A stretch of DNA of 64,000 bases from Coraliomargarita algicola (GTDB taxonomy: Bacteria > Verrucomicrobiota > Verrucomicrobiia > Opitutales > Coraliomargaritaceae), in assembly GCF_033878955.1 (NCBI RefSeq), contig NZ_CP138858.1, forward strand, positions 1,364,001 through 1,428,000, read 5' to 3'. Positions 18,601 through 27,214 of the stretch are shown here, piece by piece (within the stretch, counting starts at the first letter, position 1; each line of letters begins with the position of its first letter). The notes beneath the pieces were generated by a model. That model saw only the letters and a list, made by a program, of their open reading frames with translations. It was not told the origin of the DNA and ran no database searches. Both the position numbers and the translations under genes were made by a program.

Positions 18601-19569
18601 TGCCAAACCTGTTGGCGATGCGCTAGCCACAAAGACAGGCGCGCCCGCGCCTCCGTCACTGACATTTGAAAACGTAAGCCCATTGAGACGATCCGTCCAA
18701 GTCGTCACCGTGTTCAAGTTCGCGGCTGAAGCCTCTAGATCTTCTGCCACCCAGACCGCCTGCGGTGTGAGTTGTTGCGGATAGGCAAACTTCAGTCCCG
18801 ATCGCGCCAGCATGGCAGCGCCATGTGTGCTTAAGCGACCATTGCGATAACTCCCATCCTGCGGGCCACTCACGACACTGGCATTGAAGTATCGACCACG
18901 TGAATACACATATAGAGGTCCCCCACTGTCTCCTGGCCCCGTGCCGCCCTCAAAGCGTGTCGCATAGTCACTCGGGCTCGCGGTATTGGGATTATTGTAG
19001 TTGTAATAAATATGCTGCGGAATGATCGATGCCTCACCGAGTCCGGTCGAAACAATCCGCTGCGTCATCGCACGAAACTGACTATCTACAGTGGTATTCA
19101 CTCCCAGTGCCCCAGAAGTGCCCTGCCCAACTTGCCAGCCCAACTGTTCATACTCATCGAAGCGATCGTAAGGCGCCACCCAAGCCACCGCAGCCGTGAT
19201 CGGCGTGTCCAAATGAATGAGCATGACATCGTCATATCCGCCATCACCCGATTGCACACGGTAGGCCGTTCCCGCCACCGTGGTGGAGACCCCATTCGTT
19301 TCATAGGTCATCGTCACGCGCTGCTCGTCTTCCAGGCTGATGCAGTGAGCAGCGGACACCGCCCATTCGCTATTTAGCATCGCCGCCGAACAGCCACTGA
19401 CATAGGCCTTGCTCTCAAACTGCGGCAAGGCACCCAGGGCCAAGGCCTCGGCATCGGTCATGCCGGGATGACGCAATACAGCATGCGACGAAACAACAAA
19501 ACTAAAGAGAAGACTAACTGCGGCAAAACATACTCCAAGATTTTGAAAAGAGCTAAACATAGAATTCAT
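15628..19569 (-). CDS. Secreted trypsin-like (S1) serine protease with LamG and other beta-sandwich modules
   Basis: 1313 residues. A signal peptide (about 1-30) is followed by a chymotrypsin-fold protease domain (about 35-270) with SAAHC (His), DDVMLIHL (Asp) and GPGDSGGPL (Ser), all present. Then come a LamG/concanavalin-like domain (about 285-520), an Ig/PKD-like domain (VLRAVVTDGVSVGTTDLTVE), a DUF1349-like domain (GLMVRGG to VGMFVTSG), two related carbohydrate-binding-like modules (each ending LRLDP or IRLDP, then a FEIDF or FAIDT strand), a thrombospondin-3-like DGDKDGMPDTFE repeat, and the shared C-terminal module (GRRYRLMRKLNLTDASW). It lies inside the glycosidase operon. The role of a protease here is not known; processing of the other secreted enzymes or attack on glycoprotein material are both possible. 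Confidence 0.82.
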   Translation of the reverse strand: MNSMFSSFQNLGVCFAAVSLLFSFVVSSHAVLRHPGMTDAEALALGALPQFESKAYVSGCSAAMLNSEWAVSAAHCISLEDEQRVTMTYETNGVSTTVAGTAYRVQSGDGGYDDVMLIHLDTPITAAVAWVAPYDRFDEYEQLGWQVGQGTSGALGVNTTVDSQFRAMTQRIVSTGLGEASIIPQHIYYNYNNPNTASPSDYATRFEGGTGPGDSGGPLYVYSRGRYFNASVVSGPQDGSYRNGRLSTHGAAMLARSGLKFAYPQQLTPQAVWVAEDLEASAANLNTVTTWTDRLNGLTFSNVSDGGAGAPVFVASASPTGLASVRLDGDDALGLSLEENPFNSTTAMSIAIVVKSSGGNAGLETADFGTSGLLDASVAGSDLGWGLSMAANGRFGWSIEDIDGSVDALFRGDTGNGSAAEGDWHVVVATWDGSEIALDNAGDERNMKLFVDSLAQSKTTQAANHFNIGRAVSTLVLGKSQTNSVGGFQGEIAEIRLYTGELQIHEVDRLLTSLRERYVSGSLGVSFERPWSSKISIPAGQSLRTRGLLTGGGTSMVWELESGPAPVTFSNVTSPDTEITFEEVGTHVLRAVVTDGVSVGTTDLTVEVTVPGELPTTSSDVVAGNWISSDVGTVDVVGSHSEAAGVFTVNGSGQGVGVGEGQTYDEGRFVWKAVAGDFDWIARLDSLTDASGPTRAGLMVRGGPGATDAAAFVGFAPNGTAFVLGRRDGGWYAELSSDAGLGLSFPVYLKLERRGETVAAFVSSDGVTYSAIGSELTVALPGVARVGMFVTSGNETTTVAGQFSDLSLLQKSFASTTALSVLSAEQSGGAIDLDPSSSGTDEPWLSVALTNGSNVANVYETYVGHRQISRATLTEGGNYWASLSADDGNALTATSRVIETVYHTRYEFNTASDTEGWNGNNLSDFISDGSSLTGTASSDDPQINITGLSLDGILHTQVTVRMKATVAAPIQLFWGREGAGGFAGARSQLLDYTEIGAFQSLVFDLEGVDEWDGETITALRLDPLNGSVNGQSFEIDFVEISDGRAIRPAPAYRFDVGGDSEGWKFTKDIASTYVIGGALQGTTTGNDSVLTRSGVDFDADGVDSVLLRIRSSVSGVSEFFWGTTETPAFSAARKVSASYVGDGSYQVLRLPLAGNAEWEGTSLQNIRLDPSNQPGAVFAIDTILFSDGDGDKDGMPDTFELANNLNPLGSEDAMLDADGDGVNNFGEYIAGTDPTDGSDRFASTFVYTDGEAFELNFSGKSGRRYRLMRKLNLTDASWVQVDSLGALGSDQSVHLSDSSSFDQAFYMVEISYP

Positions 19570-19615
19570 ATAGAAAAAGTGACGACCACCACAGACATGC
19601 GGCAGTCATTGAATT

Positions 19616-20617
19616 TTAAGCATCTGGCAAGAGATCGAAGGTCATCCCACCTTGATGGGGCACGCCCGTATGGATGCCGCGATGAGGCCGTGCCACCTGC
19701 TCGGTTTCTCGTTGCGCGTGGATCTGCTTAATTTGAGCGGACGCAGGTAAGTTCACCGACAGCATGCAACCATCGGCTGGCAGTTGAGCCCGCAAAACAA
19801 AACGATAAGATTTGTTGTCAGCGCTCAGTGCTAGTGTTTGCGACGTCCCGGGTAAAGTGCCGCCGGCTTCGTGACGGACTGAAAACTCGGCTGTTCCATT
19901 CCTCGAATCACTCGCCGTAAACTGCAGAACAATCTGCTCGCCTGCTTCGAGATCCGCGAGCGGTCCAACCGAAAGTGTTTGAACCCCAGAGCCTCTGGCA
20001 TCGATTCGAGTTTCGAGTTCTTGAACTGCAATCGCCGTGCGAAACGGCACCGCATAAACGCTCCCCTCCCAGCGGCCATCTTCCCGCAAGCTTTTCAAAA
20101 GACCGCGCTTGTTCGGGCCCACGCCAATTGCGGCGAGGTTGAACAGTTGCTCCCCGCGTTGCACCGCCTTGATCTGACTCACGCCCCCAGTCACCACCGT
20201 GCGAGGTGCGTCGTGATGCTCCAACAGATTGCGAATCGCACCAGTCATCGTTTCGTTGTATCCACGATCGTGAGACGCCGGCCATTGCATCGCATGCACG
20301 GCATTGCCTCCGCGCTCCCACAGATGGAGCAATTGTTGATTCGCGAGTGCCTGGTCTTTGCTCAACGCTTGATACTCTCCCAGCACCATCGAATCGAAGC
20401 CCGAAGTATAGCCAGCTTGAAAGGCATTGGCGGGCTTCTGAAACCAAACAGAATAGCGGGTAAACCCAAAGCCCACTCCCGCAGTCATCGCATAATCAAT
20501 TGGAGTAATCCGCACCATGCGTTCACTAAATAGATCCAAAGTGCCCACCGCGTAGAGGTCTGGAATTTGAGGACTTAATAATTTCGGAAGGAAAGCCAGC
20601 CAGCAAGGCCTGCGCAA
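19616..20617 (-). pseudogene. C-terminal part of a frameshifted secreted glycosidase-like protein
   Basis: This frame continues the protein begun at 22313-20526. The joined path reads GFPSEI in the first frame and IPDLYAVGTLDLFSER in this one, so one base has been gained or lost at about 20540-20600. The visible part holds the rest of a TIM-barrel-like domain (GFGFTRYSVWFQKP, MVLGEYQALSKDQALANQQL) and a C-terminal beta domain (LSADNKSYRFVLRAQLPADG). The extent of conserved-looking sequence beyond the break argues that it was recently one gene or that the consensus has an error. Confidence 0.7.
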
Positions 20618-22313
20618 AGGTATCGGCCAGTCGTCGATTCACCACATAGCGGTTGTAGTTCACCCAATCATTGAAAAATGGATTTTCGGAATCGTAACGA
20701 TCCCAGCGACCACGATCGGTATCACGCGGCGCATCAAACGCAATCAAGTCCGGCCCCTTGCGCGCCTGAAGCACCGCCTCAAGATCGCTACCATATTGGA
20801 GCATCAAATACTCACGAAAGCCGCGAATCATCGCAGGGTTATAATCACCGACCGATTTGTCCTCCTTGATCGCAATCTCAAACTCATGGTTCGGTTCGAC
20901 CGAAATAACTCGCTCAGGATGCGCACGAAAAGCTTCGCTCAAGGTAAATAGAAAGCTACGCAGCGGCAGTAAATAGAGGCGATCCAGTGCGGGCAGTCCA
21001 AAGGCATAGGTGGAGCCGACAAAACTGTTTTGTTTCCCAAACTCGCCGTAATATGAAATATTGTTCAGCCGCGACAGTGACAAATATTTGGGCAATCCAC
21101 TGGCTACATCCAAGACAGACTTCCAGTCATCGAAACGATCATTGAACTGGCGATGGGTAAAACAGGGTTCCCATAAGGCACGTTGCTGTTCATCTAGCGG
21201 CCGACGCAACTGTCCCAATCCAGACCGAGCAGGAGCGGTCGCGCGGTCCCAGTCGGCAGGGTCGGTTCCCATCAACAAAGAAGCATCCGTATATGCCGGC
21301 GATGAGCCATCTGTGCGCAAGTGACCATAGCGAACGAATTTGATATACTCGCCCGAATCACTCGCATCGAATCCGAAGCCACTACCGGTGATCCAGAATT
21401 CATTTTCATGACGCCCCACATTCAATTTCTCGTCAGCACTGGCCCCCGCAAAGGTCAACACCTCGGACATACTCGAGTCGGGAAACGCACCCCAATGCAT
21501 GTTCGTGCCAAAAGCACTTCGATACAGCCCCGTCAATTCAACCGTTTCCTCCAGCTGCAAAAAACGGTGTTCCCCGCCCTGCGGATCAAATTGCAGTAAA
21601 CAATTTGCCTCCGAATAAAATAGCTCTAGACCAGTCGAGCCCGCGAGTTGGTAGGACTCTAAATGTGTCGCACCGTCGCCAGGAGCCGTAAACTTTATCG
21701 CGTCCAAATACTCGCCAGCAGCACTATAAAGAATCACAGCCGTCGACTGCCCCTTGCGCTGCAAACTGGAAGTCACCGCAATCTCATCCCCTGCTTGCTT
21801 AGGAATGAAGTCGCCAGCCGCGATTTGATAAGGTGCCGACAGACCACGCGGGATCGGCAAGTCATAAAGAAAACCTCCTAGTGTATTGTAAACGCGAAGC
21901 GCACGAACGGAGGCATGCGCAATCGGAGCCGTAACGATAAACTCGCCCGCATCCGATTGACGCCCCGCCGCGACCAAAACGCCACCAGTGACTGTTTGGG
22001 GATACGCTAAAAACTGCACAGCAGGCACCCCGTTCGGATCCAACACTCGGACAAAAGTCAGATTCTCCTCGGAGGCACCTTGACCTGCCACCACACGTGG
22101 ACCCAGCGGCACAGGTGACGGCACAGTGCTGCGCTCACGCTCAAGACGAGTCGCCAAATCGAGATCCGCATCTAAGACTGTCAGGACAGTCGCACTGGAC
22201 GAATCTTCCGCGACCTGAAATATACGACTACTCTCAGGATTCGCCTGCGCAGCAAGACACGCAGTCAAGTAACTGAAGCAGCCAAGCAAACGGCGATAGG
22301 TAGGGGTAAACAT
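20526..22313 (-). CDS. Secreted glycosidase-like protein, N-terminal part (frameshifted)
   Basis: 595 residues ending at a stop at 20526 created by the frameshift; the rest is at 20617-19616, giving an original protein of about 900 residues. The start at 22313 gives a signal peptide (YLTACLAAQA). Residues about 30-300 look like a beta-propeller or beta-sandwich region (TVLTVLDADLDLATRLERE, GEYLDAIKFTAPGDG). From about residue 380 it resembles a GH42/agarase-like barrel: SVEPNHEFEI, MLQYGSDLEAVLQARKGPDL, FFNDWVNYNRYVVNRRLADT. The family is not firmly assigned. It is the second gene of the operon, 21 bases after the GH106-like gene. Confidence 0.65.
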   Translation of the reverse strand: MFTPTYRRLLGCFSYLTACLAAQANPESSRIFQVAEDSSSATVLTVLDADLDLATRLERERSTVPSPVPLGPRVVAGQGASEENLTFVRVLDPNGVPAVQFLAYPQTVTGGVLVAAGRQSDAGEFIVTAPIAHASVRALRVYNTLGGFLYDLPIPRGLSAPYQIAAGDFIPKQAGDEIAVTSSLQRKGQSTAVILYSAAGEYLDAIKFTAPGDGATHLESYQLAGSTGLELFYSEANCLLQFDPQGGEHRFLQLEETVELTGLYRSAFGTNMHWGAFPDSSMSEVLTFAGASADEKLNVGRHENEFWITGSGFGFDASDSGEYIKFVRYGHLRTDGSSPAYTDASLLMGTDPADWDRATAPARSGLGQLRRPLDEQQRALWEPCFTHRQFNDRFDDWKSVLDVASGLPKYLSLSRLNNISYYGEFGKQNSFVGSTYAFGLPALDRLYLLPLRSFLFTLSEAFRAHPERVISVEPNHEFEIAIKEDKSVGDYNPAMIRGFREYLMLQYGSDLEAVLQARKGPDLIAFDAPRDTDRGRWDRYDSENPFFNDWVNYNRYVVNRRLADTFAQALLAGFPSEIIKSSNSRPLRGGHFGSI

Positions 22314-22334
22314 GGGATCGATGGGACTCCCCCC

Positions 22335-25300
22335 TTACCCATCCGAAACGAGCGGCGCCGACAAATGCATGATCGGAGCCGACAACAAACCACTCGGAAA
22401 TAACTGATACGCCTCACTATAGGCATCACCTACTGTTCGATAGGAATCAGGTCGAGTCATCCCTTGTTCTTTCGGCATCCGGTGCAAAGGACCGAACAGA
22501 TTTTGCCGTGTGAGATATAGCTTCACCTTCAAACAGCCGTTGTCCGATGACATTCGCAGGCTGGTTCGACTCGGAGGAAAAGCGATTAGCTCTGATTGAT
22601 TCCCGAGTATTACTTCAGCGCAGGCCCCCGAATACTCGGGCAACTCCAGTTCCAATCCTTGCTCGCTGCAAGCTTCAGGAAGCCGCAAACAATAAGTCAC
22701 CGCGCCCGTGTAAAATGGAAATCCTTGCTCCACTAAATCACCGACAAACACCTGCTTCGGTGATGCTGCGATCTCCCAATCCTCACCCTTAGAATAAACA
22801 CCAAAATCGCCGAGCAAGTAGATCGCCTCGAGATCGGTATCCTCCGACAAATCGGTCTCCATGGTAATGCAGTTGTCACCTTGCAGCAAATATCCCACCG
22901 GTAATTGTATGCGCTTTAATGCGATATCTATATGCCAGTGACTCAGATCATCACAAAGTATGACATGACCATTTAGAGAAATACGCCAGCGTTCTGGCTG
23001 CTCTGCCAGCAACTCAAGTCCTGCGGGGATCTGAGAAACATTGAAGGGAAACTCCAACGTCAATTTCTTCGCAACAACGTCGTCGGTTTTCGAACGACAC
23101 CAAGGCTGCACCATCTCTCCAGAGACTTGCGGCCAACCGAGCGCGTCACGAATAGCTGTATCCTGACGTAGAATATCTCGGCACTCACTCCACTCTCCTT
23201 CATCCAAACGATAGCGAGCTCGTTCCAAAAGCAACGCATTAGGCTCACTCAATACATAATCAAACGGCCCCTCGATCGGCAGCGAAAATGGCTCGGCGGT
23301 TACGCGTTCAGGCTCCGCAGCGTCACCCTCCTCCGCCTCGGGCACGACTCGATACAAGTGCTCTCCGAGCGACTCGAAATCCACCCACCAGCGCAGCCCA
23401 TCCGCATGTGATGCCACGGCAACTGACTCAATTTGACCGCTACGGCAATTCAAACGTTCCACTCTTCCACCTTGGCTGAGGTCAATTTGAACCTTCTTCA
23501 ATTGTTCGTCTGTCGTATTCACTAGACCGATAAAAACTTCTCCAGAATCCAAGCGACGCACATGACTGATCACATCCACGACACCCGCACCTTCGTTGAG
23601 TTGCAGAAACTGATCGCTATTTCCCCGAAGGCAATCAACCAATTCATCTCGCTCCCAGTTACATGCCAGAGCCTGCTTCGCAAAAGCACGCACCGAATGA
23701 CTGCGTTCGGCATCCAGATAAGCGGGGACCTCACCAGCAAAGATGACCGCTCCGCCCGCAGATTGAAAGGCTTCCAGCAACGACAAGGTCGTTCCGCGCA
23801 TCGTCTCTAAGCCACCGACCACGATGCTGCGATACCGCATCTGACCGAAGCGCAGATACGCTTGCCCCTCCACAACTTCGATTTCTGCGAGACGTGACAG
23901 TTGTTCCTCATCGCCATAATCAAAATCAATTTGGCTATTCGTCAGCCAATGGAAGAGTTCAACAAATTTCGTCTCTAGCAGATCTACTGAAGGCGAAATT
24001 GAACGTAGCCAAGTGGCCCAGCCTAAATGAAACTGCGCCGAAATCGACTCATTCGGATGAATCACCAATACGTCACAATCCGGCTGACCTTGTTGTAAGA
24101 TTAAATTAACTCGTGAGAAATAATCCTCCACGTATTTGTATTGTGGATACCATGCGGATTGATGGAAAATACTCGCGGGATAATCACGCTTCGCCTCCCC
24201 TGCCATGGAATACCACGCAAGGTGATGGCAGCGAAGATTCACACCGAGAAAGGCCTGCCAGTCCCCGATTTGCTTGTGCCCCTCGAAGCCCATTTGCCAC
24301 CCCGTGCAGCCATACAATTCGGACAGCACATACGGCTGCCCCTGTTGTCGAGCCACGGACACCACCTGCTTCGCCACCCAGTATGCGCGGCAATCCTGCG
24401 TCAACACGTCGATCCCAGGATAGCTCATCTGCTCATAGTATCTCGCCAATGAACCACAAGGCACTGCTTGCGCCGCGAGTGAATCTTCATGCAGCACGTG
24501 TCCTGTAAGTAGCAAGTCGTTCGACTCACACCAGTCCAAGCAAGGACGCGCCCAGTTCTCGATAAAGAGCTGCTGCAGCAGTTCGGCATAATGCCACTTT
24601 AATTTGGAAATCGACTCCCCATGATACTGAAAATACAGCTCTGGCAAACGCCCGCGTAGCTCATAACCGAAGCGTTTCGAAAACTCTTCAAAGAGTGCTT
24701 CCGTATACGGAATCGCAACCGCGGAGTCCGACGCCCCTGGTTGTTCAACGGCGTCACACAGAATAAACCCGCGATGAGGCTCATCCGTGAACACGCCCTT
24801 GATAGCTTTGCCAAAATGGTCGCCACACTGATCACGGTATTTTTCATGCGTCGATTCGATAAATGCATCCGTCGCCGAACGGCTTAAAGTATCCAAGTAA
24901 GAGCCACCATTATAGAACGAATGCGATGGATGAATTTCACGAACAAACAACAAGAGCTGTCGGCCCGCAGGCACCACGTCCACCGATTGATGCGTAACCG
25001 AGTCATACTGCTTCAAGTGCAAGCCATCCAAATCTGCATAGTGCGCTTCGATAAAGTCATCCGACTCCGGCCATTTAATGACTTCATCAGCCGCATATTG
25101 ACGTAAGATAATGGAACGCATCCGATGCGCTTGGTCCTTAGTCACCTTGCCACCGGCACTGCCGCTGGGCCAGCGATCTTCATCGTAAAGCCAACCTTCG
25201 AGGCCGAGTTCACTCGCCTGCTGCGAGCAACTATTGATCAGCTCAAACCACTCCTTGCCCAGATACTCCGTCTTCAAACCTGTGCGGGAATGCATAAAAA

Positions 25301-25499
25301 CGCCCCCCATCCCCATCGACTTGGCGACTCCCATCTGACGCAGTAGTTCTTCTTCATTGAGCTCGCCATTCCACGACCAAAATGGTTTGCCGCGCAACTC
25401 CGCTGGCGGGTCCTCAAAGGCACGTCGAAAGTCCGCCTGGGCGTGACTAATGGTGGAATCGGAATCAGTCTTAGGGTTGGAAAGTGACAAAGGTTTCAT
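22335..25499 (-). CDS. GH106-like putative alpha-L-rhamnosidase
   Basis: 1054 residues without a signal peptide, so probably cytoplasmic. The N-terminal third matches the pattern of the GH106-like hydrolase family: ELRGKPFWSWNGELNEEELL, MGGVFMHSRTGLKTEYLG, and WLYDEDRWPSGSAGG, followed by VFTDEPHRG, whose Glu is a candidate catalytic residue. The C-terminal part contains galactose-binding-like beta domains (RWRISLNGHVILCDDLSHW). GH106 enzymes release L-rhamnose. It heads a four-gene minus-strand operon reaching 12323. Operator 4 (25505-25518) ends only six bases before the ATG, so repression would also block initiation; a later non-ATG start cannot be excluded. Confidence 0.7.
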   Translation of the reverse strand: MKPLSLSNPKTDSDSTISHAQADFRRAFEDPPAELRGKPFWSWNGELNEEELLRQMGVAKSMGMGGVFMHSRTGLKTEYLGKEWFELINSCSQQASELGLEGWLYDEDRWPSGSAGGKVTKDQAHRMRSIILRQYAADEVIKWPESDDFIEAHYADLDGLHLKQYDSVTHQSVDVVPAGRQLLLFVREIHPSHSFYNGGSYLDTLSRSATDAFIESTHEKYRDQCGDHFGKAIKGVFTDEPHRGFILCDAVEQPGASDSAVAIPYTEALFEEFSKRFGYELRGRLPELYFQYHGESISKLKWHYAELLQQLFIENWARPCLDWCESNDLLLTGHVLHEDSLAAQAVPCGSLARYYEQMSYPGIDVLTQDCRAYWVAKQVVSVARQQGQPYVLSELYGCTGWQMGFEGHKQIGDWQAFLGVNLRCHHLAWYSMAGEAKRDYPASIFHQSAWYPQYKYVEDYFSRVNLILQQGQPDCDVLVIHPNESISAQFHLGWATWLRSISPSVDLLETKFVELFHWLTNSQIDFDYGDEEQLSRLAEIEVVEGQAYLRFGQMRYRSIVVGGLETMRGTTLSLLEAFQSAGGAVIFAGEVPAYLDAERSHSVRAFAKQALACNWERDELVDCLRGNSDQFLQLNEGAGVVDVISHVRRLDSGEVFIGLVNTTDEQLKKVQIDLSQGGRVERLNCRSGQIESVAVASHADGLRWWVDFESLGEHLYRVVPEAEEGDAAEPERVTAEPFSLPIEGPFDYVLSEPNALLLERARYRLDEGEWSECRDILRQDTAIRDALGWPQVSGEMVQPWCRSKTDDVVAKKLTLEFPFNVSQIPAGLELLAEQPERWRISLNGHVILCDDLSHWHIDIALKRIQLPVGYLLQGDNCITMETDLSEDTDLEAIYLLGDFGVYSKGEDWEIAASPKQVFVGDLVEQGFPFYTGAVTYCLRLPEACSEQGLELELPEYSGACAEVILGNQSELIAFPPSRTSLRMSSDNGCLKVKLYLTRQNLFGPLHRMPKEQGMTRPDSYRTVGDAYSEAYQLFPSGLLSAPIMHLSAPLVSDG

Positions 25500-25504
25500 T
25501 CTAT

Positions 25505-25518
25505 AAGAAATGATTCTT
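25505..25518. promoter_or_regulatory. Candidate operator 4 at the start of the GH106-like gene
   Basis: AAGAAATGATTCTT, perfect arms, six bases from the start codon at 25499 (minus strand) and 42 bases centre to centre from operator 5. Confidence 0.72.
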
Positions 25519-25546
25519 ATTGCACTCTAAGGGTCAAGACTATAAC

Positions 25547-25569
25547 AAGAAACAATTCTTAAGTATAAT
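25547..25569. promoter_or_regulatory. Candidate operator 5 with adjoining -10 box of the sulfatase gene
   Basis: AAGAAACAATTCTT at 25547-25560 is identical to operator 1. TATAAT follows at 25564-25569 on the plus strand, 23 bases before the sulfatase ATG. Binding would cover the spacer between -35 and -10, a classical repression geometry. Confidence 0.75.
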
Positions 25570-25592
25570 AATTACCACAAAACATTAGACCC

Positions 25593-27203
25593 ATGCCACA
25601 ACGCCCCCATCGCCCCTTACGTTCACTCCTCGCCCTAGCGCTGGCGCTATTCCTAGGCAATGCGACCGCAACAGCGGCCACAGAGCAACCGGACATCATT
25701 TACATACTCGCCGATGACCTGGGCTATTCCGACTTAGGCTGCTACGGCAGCGAAATCAATACGCCCAACTTAGATCGGCTTGCACAAGAAGGCCTCCGTT
25801 TCAACCAATTTTACAACGCCTCTAAATGTGAACCTTCACGTGCCAACATCATGTCGGGCCACTACTGGCCCGTCACAGGGCTCGGCGTGCAACGAGGCGC
25901 GACGCTCGGCGAGGTCATGCGTCCGGCCGGATACGCAACCTTCGCTCTAGGCAAATGGCATCTCAATGGCAGCCCGATTGATCGCGGATTTGACCGTTTC
26001 TTCGGACACCTAAGCGGGGCCAGTGCCTTCTTCCCTCCGATCGACCAATCCTTTCGCTTAGATAAGACTCCGTTCAAGCCACAGACAAAGGACTTCTACG
26101 TAACCGACGCCGTAACCGACTACGCCATCGACTTTATCAAAGAATCCAAAGCCGCCCACCCCGACAAGCCCTACTTCATGTATCTCGCGTATAACGCGCC
26201 ACACAATCCGCTACAGGCACCCCGCAAAGATATCGAACGCTACCGAGGCACCTACAAGGCTGGCTGGGACGCCATGCGCGCCCAACGCTTCGCGCGCATG
26301 CAAGCGCTCGGCATCATCGGCGATGAAGTCAAACTCTCCGCGCATCCAAGCAATCTGCCCGAATGGGAATCGCTCAGCCCCGCGCAACGAGAACTCGAAG
26401 ACCTGCGCATGGCAGTTTACGCGGCCATGGTCGACCGTCTCGATCAGAACATCGGCCGCTTGCTGCAAAGTCTGAAAGAAGACGGACTGGATAAAAACCT
26501 ACTCGTAATTTTCATGAGCGACAACGGCGGCTCGCCCTACGCCCGCACCGACGAGAACATGCTCGCCCAAGACAAGCTCCCAGGCGCCCCCGGCTCCAAT
26601 TGGGAAATCGGCATGGGCTGGGCCAACGTAAGTAACACCCCCCTGCGCCTCTATAAACGCAATCAACACGAAGGCGGCATCAGCACGCCCTTCATCGCAT
26701 GGTGGCCGAATCAGATCGCCCATTCGAATTCGATCGTCACGCAGCCCGCACACATCATCGATCTCATGCCGACCTTTCTCGAACTTGCAGGCAGCACCTA
26801 CGCCGCAGCGGGCAAAGGCAAAGCCCTGCCAGAGCTCCCCGGTAAGAGTTTACTACCGATTTTCCAAGGAGAGCTCCGCGAGCCTCACGACGCCATCTAC
26901 TTCCAGCTCTTTGATCATCGAGCGATTCGCGCAGGTGATTGGAAACTCACCGCAGTCGACGGCAAGGACTGGGAACTTTACAACATAGCTAACGACCGCA
27001 GCGAAACCGTGAACCTCAGCAGCTCCCATCCAGAACTAGTTCAGAAGCTATCAACGAACTGGGAGAACTGGTGGCTGAACGCCAAGGGGAAACCTTACGC
27101 CGAGTTCAAGAATCCCACGCCCCCTCAACACCTTCGCGACGACAGAGAAGGCGGCACGCCCTATGTGCCAACAGCCATGCCAGATCGACTGCGTGATCGC
27201 TAG
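25593..27203 (+). CDS. Secreted arylsulfatase-type sulfatase (formylglycine type I)
   Basis: 536 residues with signal peptide (to about residue 30). Metal ligands DD at 41-42 (YILADDLGYSDLG) and the sulfatase signature C79-E-P-S-R-A (KCEPSRANIMSGH), where Cys becomes formylglycine after action of a maturase not present in the window. GKWHLNGS and FMSDNGGSPYA are the other usual blocks. It removes sulfate esters from a polysaccharide in the periplasm or outside. It is monocistronic, divergent from the GH106-like operon and shares its operator region, so both should be induced together. Confidence 0.92.
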   Translation: MPQRPHRPLRSLLALALALFLGNATATAATEQPDIIYILADDLGYSDLGCYGSEINTPNLDRLAQEGLRFNQFYNASKCEPSRANIMSGHYWPVTGLGVQRGATLGEVMRPAGYATFALGKWHLNGSPIDRGFDRFFGHLSGASAFFPPIDQSFRLDKTPFKPQTKDFYVTDAVTDYAIDFIKESKAAHPDKPYFMYLAYNAPHNPLQAPRKDIERYRGTYKAGWDAMRAQRFARMQALGIIGDEVKLSAHPSNLPEWESLSPAQRELEDLRMAVYAAMVDRLDQNIGRLLQSLKEDGLDKNLLVIFMSDNGGSPYARTDENMLAQDKLPGAPGSNWEIGMGWANVSNTPLRLYKRNQHEGGISTPFIAWWPNQIAHSNSIVTQPAHIIDLMPTFLELAGSTYAAAGKGKALPELPGKSLLPIFQGELREPHDAIYFQLFDHRAIRAGDWKLTAVDGKDWELYNIANDRSETVNLSSSHPELVQKLSTNWENWWLNAKGKPYAEFKNPTPPQHLRDDREGGTPYVPTAMPDRLRDR

Positions 27204-27214
27204 GGAAAGTTACC

